Position numbers and translations under genes: made by a program. Shown piece after piece: positions 50,878-59,846 of a DNA stretch of 64,000 nucleotides. Origin of the DNA: Gp6-AA40 sp036274155. Its GTDB lineage: Bacteria; Acidobacteriota; Vicinamibacteria; Vicinamibacterales; UBA2999. The notes beneath the pieces are model-generated. The model did no database searches and was not told the origin of the DNA. It was given only the letters and a program-made list of their open reading frames with translations. The stretch's first letter is position 1. Each line of letters begins with the position of its first letter. Location of the stretch: assembly GCA_036274155.1 (NCBI GenBank), contig DASUGH010000041.1, positions 69,025 through 133,024 on the forward strand. The letters run 5' to 3'.

Positions 50878-52452
50878 TCAGTTTCGCGGTCCGGCGGCGG
50901 CCTGCTTCGATTGCGCCGTCAATTCCTCGAGCAGCGCGATCGTTTCCGGCTTCCGCTCCGCTCCGACGGCCGCCAGGAAGACGCCTTCGGCCCAGCGAAG
51001 CGCCGTACGGCCTTCCTTGTCCTTCACGTCGAGCCGCGCGCCGTGCGCGACCAGGATCCGAATGACGTCGTTTGCGCCGCGATTGGCGGCGCCGAGCAGC
51101 GCCGTCAGACCCATGGAGTTGGTGGCGTTGACGTCGCCGCCGAGCTCCAGACAGAGCTTCACCGCGTCGATGGTCGCCTGCGGCGACTCGGTGTAGGTCT
51201 GAGCCACCACCCAGTTCACGCCGGCAGCGGCCATCAGCGGCGTCGTGCCCGCCTGCGTGGCAAGGTTCGGGTCGGCGCCGTGCTCGAGAAGGAGACGCAT
51301 GGTGGCCGTGTCGCCCGAAAGCGCCGCTCTCAGAAACGGTGTCTGGCCCGTGAAGTCCACCCAGGAGACGTCGCCGAGCGAATAGAGCCAGCGGCGGCTG
51401 GGCGGCACTTCGCGCGTGCGCGCGTTGACGGTGGCGCCCGATTTCAGCAGAACGCGGATGAATTCGAGAATCGGCCCGCGATCGACGCCGTTGTCCTTCG
51501 GGCTGTCCTGATCGCGGTTGTTCATATCGAGGTTTCGGTACTCGACCGCCGCCCAGAGCGGCGATCGCCCCCAGAAGTCGTCGGCGTTCACGTTCGCGCC
51601 CTTGTCGATCAGCAGCCGCGCCACGTCGAGATTGTTGTTGAGCACGGCCATCAGCAGCGGGTGGATGCCATTGGCTTCGGCCAGCTCGAGATCGGCGCCG
51701 GCGCCGACGAGCAGCCGCGCCGCCTCCACCCGTCCATCGCGCGCCGCATAGAGCAGCGGCGTCATCCCCCCGCGCGCTTCGCCGCGCCGGCCGCGATCGG
51801 GAAGGCCGCCGCGATTGATCCCGACGCCTTCCGACCCGCAGCCGGTGCCCTTGCACGGCGGCGTGAAGTTAGGCGTCGGTCCCTTCCGCGTCTGCGCGTC
51901 GACAGCCGCGCCGCGGCTGATGAGCAGCGCGACGGCCTCCGCGTGATCCTCGCGCACCGCGATCATCAACGCCGTCTGCTGAAACTCGGGATCGCGCGTG
52001 TCGACTTTGGCGCCGCGGTCGAGGAGCACGCGCATCGCGGCAGGAACGCCGGTGCGCGCCGCCGTCATCAGCGCCGTTTCGCCGGCAGGATCGACGGCGT
52101 TTGGATCGGCGCCGGCGTCGAGCAGACGCTGCACGATGGCCGCGTTCCCGTTGAGGCAGGCCAGGTAGAGCGGCGTGACACCGTATCGATCGCCCGTCTT
52201 CGCGTCGGCCGACGCGGCAAGCAGCATCTCGGCGATGTCCAGCCGATCGGCGAGAACTGCCTGGTGCAGCGCGGTGGTGCCATCGATACCCCTGGCGTTG
52301 ACGTCCACGCGCTGTTCGATGAGCGCGCGAACGGCCGCGCGATCGCCGCGGGCAGCAGCGTCGGCCAGGCGCACATCCGGGGCCGCCGCGCCGGCGGCCG
52401 GGAGGAACGCGATCAGGGCGAGGGTCGCAGGGGCAAGGCGCTTCGCCAGCAT
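50878..52452 (-). CDS. Exported ankyrin-repeat protein
   Basis: 524 aa. A signal peptide (ALIAFLPAAGAAAP, residues 10-25) puts it outside the cytoplasm. About nine ankyrin repeats follow (GTTALHQAVLADRLDIAEML, GVTPLYLACLNGNAAIVQRL, GETALMTAARTGVPAAMRVL, GMTPLLYAARDGRVEAARLL, GIHPLLMAVLNNNLDVARLL, GQTPFLRAALSGDTATMRLL, GTTPLMAAAGVNW, GLTALLGAANRGANDVIRIL and others), with a Gly/Arg-rich insert near residues 195-230. Its stop is 3 bp before the DUF1592 start, so ankyrin-DUF1592-DUF1552 form one operon and probably one periplasmic complex. Confidence 0.92.
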   Translation of the reverse strand: MLAKRLAPATLALIAFLPAAGAAAPDVRLADAAARGDRAAVRALIEQRVDVNARGIDGTTALHQAVLADRLDIAEMLLAASADAKTGDRYGVTPLYLACLNGNAAIVQRLLDAGADPNAVDPAGETALMTAARTGVPAAMRVLLDRGAKVDTRDPEFQQTALMIAVREDHAEAVALLISRGAAVDAQTRKGPTPNFTPPCKGTGCGSEGVGINRGGLPDRGRRGEARGGMTPLLYAARDGRVEAARLLVGAGADLELAEANGIHPLLMAVLNNNLDVARLLIDKGANVNADDFWGRSPLWAAVEYRNLDMNNRDQDSPKDNGVDRGPILEFIRVLLKSGATVNARTREVPPSRRWLYSLGDVSWVDFTGQTPFLRAALSGDTATMRLLLEHGADPNLATQAGTTPLMAAAGVNWVVAQTYTESPQATIDAVKLCLELGGDVNATNSMGLTALLGAANRGANDVIRILVAHGARLDVKDKEGRTALRWAEGVFLAAVGAERKPETIALLEELTAQSKQAAAGPRN

Positions 52453-52495
52453 GGGGCAACTCTACCGCGCCGAGCGCCCTCGGAGAAAGAGGCTG

Positions 52496-54220
52496 TTACT
52501 TGCGCCCGCTCGTCTGTTTCAGGGTGCCGTCGTCATGGACGACCTTGCCGCCGACGACGCTGAGCACCGAGCGGATCTGTTTGATTTCCACGTCGGGCAC
52601 CGCGAAATAGTCCTTGTTCAACACCGCCAGGTCGGCGAGCTTGCCCGGCTCGATCGTCCCGATGCGGTCTTCCATCCTCAGGAACCAGCTGTTGCCTCGC
52701 GTGAAAAGGCGGAGCGCCTCCTGGCGGGTGATCTGCTGATCGCCGTTCACGCGCGCACCCAGCGAGTTGACGCCGGTGACGGCGAAATAGATGTGCAGCC
52801 ACGGATTGAGCGGCGCGATGTGCACGCCGTCGCCGTGAATGCCGGCCTGGATGCCATGGTCGACGATGGTGCGGAAGGGCGGGCCGACGATGACCTTCGG
52901 ATCGGTGGAGGTGACCCACCGGAACGCGCCCATCTGCACGCCGCAGCCAAGAGCGCGAAGCCGCGTCAGCAGGTCGGCAGTGACGACCGGCACGTGGTGC
53001 ACCATCCAGCGCAGTTTCGTGATGTCGAACTCCTTGTTCACCGTCTCGTACGCCTCGACGACCTGCGTCAGACCCGCCAGATCCTGCACGGAGTTCTCGT
53101 TCCGCCAGCCGGCCTGGGCGACCAGTCGCTGCGCCTCGCGCCACACGGCGCCGCTCGCCAGCGGAGCGGCCCATTCGCCAATCGCGCCGGTCATCAGCAT
53201 GTCGTCGCCGAAGAACTGGAACTGGTTGCGCAGCCGCTCCTTCAGCTCCGGCAGCGCCGGGTCGTTCTGGTTCTGCAGGAAGTTCATCTGCAGTCGGACG
53301 CTCGTCTTGCCCTCGCGGTGCAGCGCCAGCCACGCGTCGTACATGCGGTACTGATCGAGGTTGGAGAGGATCTGGCCCGGGTGAAGCGGTCCCGGCGTCG
53401 GAAACAACACTTCGTCGAGGTGCGCGGTGAGACCGAGGCTGGCCGAATACGCCATCGCGTCGAGGGCGCTCCGCTTCTTGTCGTCGAAGGTCTGCAGCCG
53501 ACGCAGGTGGAACAGCGCGCTGGCGGATGGCCCACCACCCGCGAAACCGGCCGCCGCGATGGACCCATCGTCGGCAACCTTCACCGGGACGATGTCGGGG
53601 TGGACCTTCGGCGCCGCATCCGCAGCGTCGAAGAACTGTTTACCGAGCGTGTTCGTCACGCAGGGGCCGGTGAACCGCTCGTACAGGAGGACGGGCCGGT
53701 CGGACACCGCGGCGTCGAGCTCCTTCAGTGTCGGACGGCGTCGCTCCGCCCACTGATTCGGATGCCACCCGCCCATCGACGTGATCCACTGGCCGGCAGG
53801 CACGCTCTTGCGCCGCGCGGCGAGCGCTTCCTGGATCTCGCGAATCGACGTCGTGTTCTCGAGAATCGTGTGATAGCCGGGCCGGTTGGCGAGGCTGACG
53901 ATGTGAACGTGGCCCTCGATGACGCCGGGCACCACGGTGCGTCCACCCAGGTCGACCACGCGCGTGCCGGCAGCGCTCGTCGGCGCCGAGTCGCCGACGG
54001 TCACGAATCGGCCGTTCCTGATCGAGACGGCTCTGGCGATCGTGTTGCGGCCGTCGAACGTGTGGACCCGGCCGTTCGTCAGAACGAGCGTCTCGTCGGC
54101 GGCCGCCGACGCCGTCTGCAGTGCCTGGCCCTCGAGCGCGACGCCGCCCTGCGCGATTGCCATCTCGGCGGCCGCAGCGGCAGCGGCGCCGACGAACTCT
54201 CTGCGAGATGTCCCTGCCAT
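52496..54220 (-). CDS. YtcJ-like amidohydrolase (amidohydrolase family 3), exported
   Basis: 574 aa from ATG 54220, with GGAG 5 nt upstream; ATG 54235 is an alternative. The N-terminus TSRREFVGAAAAAAAEMAIA looks like a Tat signal. The TIM-barrel enzyme core shows LVLTNGRVHTFDG, VVPGVIEGHVHIVSLAN (metal-binding H-x-H), LGLTAHLDEVLF, WMVHHVPVV, IHGDGVHIAP and the C-terminal IGTIEPGKLADLAVLNKDYF. Family members hydrolyse cyclic or amide bonds of unknown natural substrates using zinc. It follows the DinB gene on the same strand across a perfect hairpin. Confidence 0.9.
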   Translation of the reverse strand: MAGTSRREFVGAAAAAAAEMAIAQGGVALEGQALQTASAAADETLVLTNGRVHTFDGRNTIARAVSIRNGRFVTVGDSAPTSAAGTRVVDLGGRTVVPGVIEGHVHIVSLANRPGYHTILENTTSIREIQEALAARRKSVPAGQWITSMGGWHPNQWAERRRPTLKELDAAVSDRPVLLYERFTGPCVTNTLGKQFFDAADAAPKVHPDIVPVKVADDGSIAAAGFAGGGPSASALFHLRRLQTFDDKKRSALDAMAYSASLGLTAHLDEVLFPTPGPLHPGQILSNLDQYRMYDAWLALHREGKTSVRLQMNFLQNQNDPALPELKERLRNQFQFFGDDMLMTGAIGEWAAPLASGAVWREAQRLVAQAGWRNENSVQDLAGLTQVVEAYETVNKEFDITKLRWMVHHVPVVTADLLTRLRALGCGVQMGAFRWVTSTDPKVIVGPPFRTIVDHGIQAGIHGDGVHIAPLNPWLHIYFAVTGVNSLGARVNGDQQITRQEALRLFTRGNSWFLRMEDRIGTIEPGKLADLAVLNKDYFAVPDVEIKQIRSVLSVVGGKVVHDDGTLKQTSGRK

Positions 54221-54237
54221 GGCTCCAGCCTTCATAG

Positions 54238-54259
54238 AGGCGAGTCTCAAGACTCGCCT
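54238..54259. repeat. Perfect 10-bp palindrome with 2-nt loop
   Basis: AGGCGAGTCT (54238-54247) and AGACTCGCCT (54250-54259) with loop CA. It sits just upstream of the amidohydrolase start (54220) and about 70 bp after the DinB stop (54333). The A/T-rich tail ATTTCTTGT lies on the plus side, the wrong way for ending the leftward DinB transcript, so it is better seen as a dispersed palindrome or a leader hairpin. Confidence 0.65.
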
Positions 54260-54332
54260 ATTTCTTGTCGAACGGGCGGATTCTACCTCTGGACCTCCAT
54301 GGCTGGCGCGTAAGCCCTCGACGACCGGTTCG

Positions 54333-54824
54333 CTACGCTGGCCCGCCCGGATCGTCTGCCGACGGCCCGTAGATCGACGGGACCTTCGCGCCCATGGGCC
54401 GCAGGTAGCTCGAGAGCTGGCCGCGATGATGGATCGCATCGAAGAGGAACCCGAACAGCATCTCACCGAGCGGAGCCTCCCAGATCACGTTCCCGTCCAT
54501 CTTGAGCGTGGCTTTGCTGCTCCACTTCGCGTCGTCCAGTTTCATCAGACGCGATTCGAGCGCGGCAGCGTGCTTTTCATAGGCGGCAATCGACTCGGGC
54601 ACGCTCGGGCATGCCTTGACGACGTAGTTCACCTCCCCGCTGTCGACGAGCGTGCAGGCGTCCTCGAGCTCGGCAGCCAGCAGCCAGACGAGATCTCCTG
54701 CCGCAGTCGATCGCTCGTGCGGGCGGTAGCCGGCCTTGTCGGGCGGAACCGCTTTCATGACCTTGAGAAACGCCGGCTTCTCCGCCTGCAAGCGCTGCTT
54801 GTAGTACTCACGCACGCTGTTCAT
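54333..54824 (-). CDS. DinB-family four-helix protein
   Basis: 163 aa, the normal length. A four-helix bundle with the DinB signature: AGDLVWLLAAELEDACTLV and FGFLFDAIHHRGQLSSYLR followed by PSIYGPSADD. The metal-binding positions are one histidine of the IHHRGQ motif plus acidic or histidine residues upstream; the first His of the triad is not obvious (AGDLVWL has none). DinB/YfiT proteins include thiol transferases and bacillithiol-dependent enzymes. Its start lies 17 bp inside the 3' end of the AI-2E-type gene, so the two are co-transcribed. Confidence 0.88.
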   Translation of the reverse strand: MNSVREYYKQRLQAEKPAFLKVMKAVPPDKAGYRPHERSTAAGDLVWLLAAELEDACTLVDSGEVNYVVKACPSVPESIAAYEKHAAALESRLMKLDDAKWSSKATLKMDGNVIWEAPLGEMLFGFLFDAIHHRGQLSSYLRPMGAKVPSIYGPSADDPGGPA

Positions 54825-55914
54825 GATGAGCCTCCAAGCCCTCTATTCTGGACGATCCGTCAGGCGTTCCTCTCGCCACCCAATCCTTCGCCAGCGTGTA
54901 CGTTGCCGCGAGCACGACAGGACCAACGAACAAGCCGACCACGCCGAAACTGATCAACCCGCCGATCACCCCGGCGATGATCAGCAACAACGGGAGCTGC
55001 ACGCCGCGGCGAATCAGAATAGGCCGCAGAATGTTGTCGAGCGTGAGCACCGGCACACTCCACACCAGCAGCACCGTTGCCCAGCCGGTGCTGCCGGTCC
55101 AGTACAGCCACGCGATCGCGGGCAACAGGACTGGTGCCGGACCCACCTGAGCGATGCCGAAGACGAAGGCGATCGCGGTCAACACCCCTGGGTGCGGGAT
55201 GCCGCACAACCAGAGGCCGATGCCGGCGAGCACCGACTGCACGAGGGCGGTAAGGACCACGCCCAGAGCGACGCTGCGCACCGCCTGTCCCGCCAGACGG
55301 AGCGTGCGTTCACCCGTCTCGCCGCCCAGCCGTCGCGCAAACGCCAGCGCCCCGCTCGCCGCGGTCTCGCCCTGAGCGTAGAAAATCGTCACCAGAAGGA
55401 CGGTGAGCAGGATGAGCACAAGCGTCCTGCCGAAGCCGCCGGTCGCCGCGAGAGCCCACGTGGCCGCTCCACGTGCGTACGGCTGCACGATCTCCGCGAG
55501 TGCCTGCGGTCCGCCAGCCGAAACCGTCTGCCAGCGCTCGGCGAGCTGATCGCCAATGGCAGGAATCCTGGCGACCCACTCGGGTGGAGGCCCCACGCCC
55601 TTCGACAGGAAGTCACTCATGACGGTAGGGCTTCGTTCGGCAGCGTCGATCAGCGTGCTGACGGCAATGGCAAACGGCAGGATGAACGCCATCAGCACCA
55701 GGAGCGTCATGATCGCCACTGCGGGCGCGCGCCGGCCGGCAGTGACGCGCTGAACGCTCAACAGCAGCGGCCAGGTGGCGATGGCAATCGTCGTCGCCCA
55801 GATCAGCCCGCTGAGAAACGGCAGCAGTGTCCAGAAGCTTCCGAGCAGCAGCGCGCCGATCACGAGCACGAAGAGCACCACTCGTGTGATATCGCCGGAT
55901 TCTTCAGATCGCAT
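54808..55914 (-). CDS. AI-2E family transporter (UPF0118/PerM/YdiK-like)
   Basis: 368 aa from ATG 55914 (MRSEESGDITRVVLFVLVIG) with AGGAG 11-12 nt upstream; a GTG 33 bp earlier is less likely. Seven to eight transmembrane segments in the family arrangement: two at the N-terminus (VVLFVLVIGALLLGSFWTLL, LLPFLSGLIWATTIAIATWP), a charged periplasmic region (residues 90-150), then the conserved C-terminal half with GIPHPGVLTAIAFVFGIAQVGPAP and ILRPILIRRGVQLPLLLIIA. Members export signal molecules, indole or ions. It is the first gene of a leftward pair with DinB. Confidence 0.92.
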   Translation of the reverse strand: MRSEESGDITRVVLFVLVIGALLLGSFWTLLPFLSGLIWATTIAIATWPLLLSVQRVTAGRRAPAVAIMTLLVLMAFILPFAIAVSTLIDAAERSPTVMSDFLSKGVGPPPEWVARIPAIGDQLAERWQTVSAGGPQALAEIVQPYARGAATWALAATGGFGRTLVLILLTVLLVTIFYAQGETAASGALAFARRLGGETGERTLRLAGQAVRSVALGVVLTALVQSVLAGIGLWLCGIPHPGVLTAIAFVFGIAQVGPAPVLLPAIAWLYWTGSTGWATVLLVWSVPVLTLDNILRPILIRRGVQLPLLLIIAGVIGGLISFGVVGLFVGPVVLAATYTLAKDWVARGTPDGSSRIEGLEAHHEQRA

Positions 55915-56243
55915 CACTTGTCTTACTCCTGTCCACTGACTGACCACGTCGACGATTCCGCCCTCACGTCACCTGCGTCGCACGATCGCTCACGGCATTT
56001 CGTGACCTCCATGGGAACCCCGGCGCCAATCCCCTCGAAAAACCGCAGCAACGACGACTGGCGGGGTCTGCCAGAGCACAAGCAATGCCGAGCTTAGGGC
56101 AAACAGCGAAGCGCTCGGACCAAAACTCGTGGATCCGCAACGTTACGCGGACAGGCTAGAATGCGCCTCCAGCTGTTCTGTAGAAAATCACAACCCCCAC
56201 ATCCGAGCCGCGACGCTCTTTACTCGAAGACATGGAGTCCTCC
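55915..56243. other. Intergenic region between divergent genes
   Basis: About 330 bp between the leftward AI-2E-type gene and the rightward receptor gene. It must contain two promoters. A TAGAAT hexamer at 56157-56162 is a possible -10 for the receptor gene, but no convincing -35 was found at the right distance. No gene, repeat or terminator was recognised in the stretch. Confidence 0.5.
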
Positions 56244-59200
56244 ATGAAGGTTCTGACGAGATTGCCCTTCTCGTGCGTGATGGCCGTGGCCTGCTTCGTG
56301 TTGGCCAGTGGATCGGGCATGGCTCAGACGGTTACGACCGGCACCTTGAGCGGCACGGTGGTCGACCAGCAGGGCGCCACGCTGCCCGGCGCCAACGTCG
56401 TCGCCGTGCATGAACCGACCGGGACGAAGTACGAGACCGTCACCGGCGGCGAAGGCGAGTATCGAATTCTCAACGTGCGCGTCGGTGGCCCCTACACGGT
56501 GACCGCTGCCTTGAATGGCTTCAGGACCCAGAAGCGCGAAATGGTCAACGTGGCGCTCGGAGAGGACCGCTCGGTCGCCTTCAAGCTTCCGATCGAGGCG
56601 GTGACCGAGACTGTCAACGTGACGGCGTCTGGTGTGTTCGATGCGACACGGGCGGGAACGGCCGCGAACGTTCCAGAGGAAGCGATCGAGGCACTGCCGA
56701 CCATCCAGCGTGGCCTCTTCGACTTTGCCCGCACGTCGCCGTACTTCAGCGTCAGCCCCGACAGCGCCAACAACGATGCATTCCTGAGCGTCGCCGGCCG
56801 CAACCCGCGCTACAACAGCATTCAAATCGACGGCGCGGTGAACAACGACGTGTTCGGCATCCCGGCCACCGGGACGCCGGGCGCGCAGACGGGCGCGCAG
56901 CCGATCAGCCTCGATGCGATCCAGGAGGTGCAGCTCGTCGTCGCTCCGTACGACGTGCGTCAGGGCGGCTTCACGGGCGGCGGGATCAACGCCGTCACCA
57001 AGAGCGGCAGCAACCAGTTCTCGGGCACCGCCTTCTACTTCGGGCGCAATCAGGGGATGACGCGCTCCATTCCCGGCCTGTCGACGCCGGCCGTCCCCGA
57101 CCCGGACACCATCGCGCTCCAGGACTTCACGGATCAGCAGATGGGCTTCAGCGTCGGCGGTCCCATTCGCCAGAACAAGGCGTTCTTCTTCGGCAACCTC
57201 GACTTCGCGCGCAAGGAGCTGCCAACTGGGTTCTCGGGTGACGGCAGCGGCGGTCAAACCTTCGGAGGTATCGTCAACGGCGTGCCGTCGCATCTTGCCG
57301 ACCTCGAGCAGATCGCGAACATCATGCGCACGACGTACGGCTACGATCCAGGCAGCATCAGCGAGGTGGTGACCCCCATCGACAGCGACAAGGTGTTCGT
57401 CAGAACCGACTTCAACCTCTCGCCGCGCCACCAGCTCACCGCACGGGTCAACTACATCAACGGCTCCAAGCAACAGAGCTCGTCGGGCGTGCCCTCGACG
57501 ACCAACTATGCCTTCTCGAGCAACTTCTATACGGCCAACGAGAAGGTGTGGAGCCCGCTCGCACAGCTGAACTCGACGTTCGGCAACGCCTACAACGAGC
57601 TGCGCGTGGCATACACCTACGACCGCTTCGAGCGCGTGCTCCCGGAGCCGCTCTTTCCGTTCGTCCGTGTCGACTTCGCCGACGGCCTGAACGCGCGCCT
57701 CGGGGCCGAGAACTCGTCACACGCCAACCAGCTCGACCAGGACATCGTCGAGATTACCGACGACGTGACGTTCGTGAAGGGCAAGCACACGTTCACGGTC
57801 GGCACCCACAACGAGTTCCTGAAGTTCCGGAACGTCTTCATCCAGAATCTGTACGGCAACTACGAGTTCAGCGGCACGACGACGCCCGAGGCCATCCAGC
57901 GGCTGCAGGAGGGCTTCGCGCAGCTGTACTCCCGTAACTTCTCGAACACCTCCGACCCGCGGCAGGCGGCGAAATTCTCCGTCATGCAGTTCGGCGTCTA
58001 CGCTGGTGACCTCTGGCGCGTGGCGTCCAACCTGACGCTCAGCTACGGCGTCCGCCTCGACATTCCCCACTTCCCCGACACCCCCGCGGCGAACCCGCTC
58101 ATCGTCGAGGACTTCGGCTACCGGACGGATATCGTCCCGTCGCCACTCATGTGGTCGCCGCGCGTCGGATTCAACTGGGATGTGAGCGGAAGCGGCGATG
58201 CCCGCTCGCAGATTCGCGGCGGCATCGGCTACTTCACGGGGCGCACTCCCTACGTGTGGATGTCGAACCAGTATGGCAACACCGGCGTGGACTTCACCAA
58301 TCTGAACACCGGGTCGGTGAACAACAACTTCAGAATTCCCTTCGTCGCCGACCCGCTCGCGCAGCCGACCACCGTCGTTGGCGGCCAGAGCGGACTGCAG
58401 AGCGTGAACCTCGTCGACCCCGACTACCGCTACCCCGCAGTGGTTCGCGGCAACATCGCCTACGACCGCAGCCTGGGTATCTGGGGACTCATCGCCACCG
58501 GCGAACTCCTCTACACGCTCAACGTCGACGAGATCGCCTACCAGAACATCAATTACATTCCCGTCGGGCAGCCGGACAAGAACGGCGCCACGGGGGTGAG
58601 CGCGTCGCAGCCGGCCGTCCTGCCCGATGGACGCATCAACTTCCACAAGTACGATCCGGGCCTCAACGACGTGCTGCTGCTGACCAACACCGATGAGGGC
58701 AAGTCCTGGACCGCGTCGATCAAGATCGACAAACCGTTCAGGAACGGATTCTCGGTGAGCGGCTCGTATCTGTACAACCACGCCACGTCGATCAACGACG
58801 GAACGGCGAGCACCGCCGGATCCAACTGGGCGAACAACCCGATCGGTTTGGACGTGAACAACCCGGTCGAGACCAGGTCGAACAACGACAGCGGCCATCG
58901 CTTCAACCTGATGGCGGTGGTGCCGATCCCGCTCGGAAAGGGCTTCGACAGCACGGCGTCGTTCTTCTTCAACGCCCAGTCGGGCCGGCCGTATGCGATT
59001 CTCTTCAACGGCAACGCCAACGGCGACGGCAGGAGCAACAACGATCTCATTTTCATTCCCGCGACATCCGACCAGGTCCTCGTGCAGAACGGCACCTGGG
59101 AGCAGCTGGACGCGTTCCTCAGCAACGACCCGGCATCGAAAGACCATCGGGGGGAGATTGCCACCCGCAATGCCGGCCGCGCTCCCGGATGGAATCAGCT

Positions 59201-59492
59201 CGACTTCCGGTACTCGGTCAACCTGCCGCGAATGGGACACTCGCGAATCGAGCTCACCTTCGATGTGTTCAACCTCACGAATTTCTTCAACAGCGACTGG
59301 GGCTGGCACTACTTCCCGAAGTTCCCGAGCACGTCGAGTAACGGGCTGATTGGGTACAACTTCGACTCGGCGACCGGCATGATGCGGTACAACCTGTCGA
59401 CGATTACCTCGCCGACGTTCCAGGGGACGTTCGACCGCGACGATCAGCTGTCGCGCGCGCAGGCGCAGTTCGGGGCGCGCATTCGATTCTGA
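56244..59492 (+). CDS. Second Oar-like TonB-dependent outer-membrane receptor
   Basis: 1082 aa from ATG 56244 with GGAG 6 nt upstream; ATG 56232 would add four residues. Signal peptide (ends SGMAQ), a carboxypeptidase-regulatory-like Ig domain (LSGTVVDQQGATLPGANVV to about residue 105), plug domain (about 130-250: SVAGRNPRYNSIQIDGAVNN, GGFTGGGINAVTKSGSNQFS) and a large barrel ending in a C-terminal phenylalanine (QFGARIRF). It shares layout but little detail with the receptor at 33445, so the two probably import different substrates. The gene is single; tandem repeats follow its stop. Confidence 0.93.
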   Translation: MKVLTRLPFSCVMAVACFVLASGSGMAQTVTTGTLSGTVVDQQGATLPGANVVAVHEPTGTKYETVTGGEGEYRILNVRVGGPYTVTAALNGFRTQKREMVNVALGEDRSVAFKLPIEAVTETVNVTASGVFDATRAGTAANVPEEAIEALPTIQRGLFDFARTSPYFSVSPDSANNDAFLSVAGRNPRYNSIQIDGAVNNDVFGIPATGTPGAQTGAQPISLDAIQEVQLVVAPYDVRQGGFTGGGINAVTKSGSNQFSGTAFYFGRNQGMTRSIPGLSTPAVPDPDTIALQDFTDQQMGFSVGGPIRQNKAFFFGNLDFARKELPTGFSGDGSGGQTFGGIVNGVPSHLADLEQIANIMRTTYGYDPGSISEVVTPIDSDKVFVRTDFNLSPRHQLTARVNYINGSKQQSSSGVPSTTNYAFSSNFYTANEKVWSPLAQLNSTFGNAYNELRVAYTYDRFERVLPEPLFPFVRVDFADGLNARLGAENSSHANQLDQDIVEITDDVTFVKGKHTFTVGTHNEFLKFRNVFIQNLYGNYEFSGTTTPEAIQRLQEGFAQLYSRNFSNTSDPRQAAKFSVMQFGVYAGDLWRVASNLTLSYGVRLDIPHFPDTPAANPLIVEDFGYRTDIVPSPLMWSPRVGFNWDVSGSGDARSQIRGGIGYFTGRTPYVWMSNQYGNTGVDFTNLNTGSVNNNFRIPFVADPLAQPTTVVGGQSGLQSVNLVDPDYRYPAVVRGNIAYDRSLGIWGLIATGELLYTLNVDEIAYQNINYIPVGQPDKNGATGVSASQPAVLPDGRINFHKYDPGLNDVLLLTNTDEGKSWTASIKIDKPFRNGFSVSGSYLYNHATSINDGTASTAGSNWANNPIGLDVNNPVETRSNNDSGHRFNLMAVVPIPLGKGFDSTASFFFNAQSGRPYAILFNGNANGDGRSNNDLIFIPATSDQVLVQNGTWEQLDAFLSNDPASKDHRGEIATRNAGRAPGWNQLDFRYSVNLPRMGHSRIELTFDVFNLTNFFNSDWGWHYFPKFPSTSSNGLIGYNFDSATGMMRYNLSTITSPTFQGTFDRDDQLSRAQAQFGARIRF

Positions 59493-59523
59493 GGGCGCGC
59501 TGAGGGCTCCGAGGGCAAACCCC

Positions 59524-59600
59524 GGGAGGCGAGCCTGGGAGGCGAGCCTGGGAGGCGAGCCTGGGAGGCGAACCTGGGAGGCGACCTGGGAGACAAACCA
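59524..59600 (+). repeat. 13-bp tandem array (GGGAGGCGAGCCT)n
   Basis: Copies of GGGAGGCGAGCCT start at 59524, 59537 and 59550, then a variant at 59563 (GGGAGGCGAACCT), a 12-bp variant at 59576 and a decayed unit at 59588. It lies 30 bp after the receptor stop. The region 59493-59756 as a whole contains only this array and the CACAGAGG-type repeats. Confidence 0.9.
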
Positions 59601-59735
59601 CAGAGGCACAGAGGCACAGAGATCAGTGGTTTCTCTGTGACAAAGATACAGGTTCGACCCAGCGTGGCTGCGCTCTGTTTGGTTGCGGGCCGCGTCGGGT
59701 CCTCTGTGGTTCTGTGGTTGATTCCTCGGTGAGCT
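59599..59735. repeat. CACAGAGG / CCTCTGTGG repeat element
   Basis: CCACAGAGGCACAGAGGCAC near 59598-59617 is matched in inverse sense by CCTCTGTGGTTCTGTGG near 59701-59717, with CTCTGTGAC between. The motif family (words such as CTCTGTGG and its complement) recurs at 63750-63829 next to the IS110 end. About 80 bp in the middle hold nothing recognised. Confidence 0.7.
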
Positions 59736-59756
59736 CGCAGGCGCAGGCCCGCTCTT

Positions 59757-59846
59757 TCACTCGAAAAGCACGTTGTGCCGGTCAGGCACGAAGTACGTCA
59801 GCTCGCTCGTCACGGACGAGCGCAGGATGGGGCCAGGGCATGCCGC
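59757..59846 (-). pseudogene. 29-codon protein-like stretch in frame after the DUF2235 stop
   Basis: Directly beyond the DUF2235 stop and in the same frame, 29 sense codons read AACPGPILRSSVTSELTYF, then VPDRHNVLFE and a second stop. Codon use is like that of a real gene. It may be the tail of an older, longer protein cut off by the first stop, or a remnant of another gene. No family was recognised. Confidence 0.3.

Noticed and set aside
48859..52563. A 1234-codon open frame on the plus strand
   Set aside because: It is antisense to the DUF1592 and ankyrin genes, whose domains are unmistakable; its product is Arg/Ala/Gly-rich with no domain. It is open only because of high GC.
59640..59670. 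GGTTCGACCC, like a tRNA T-loop
   Set aside because: No acceptor stem, anticodon arm or D-arm can be drawn around it.
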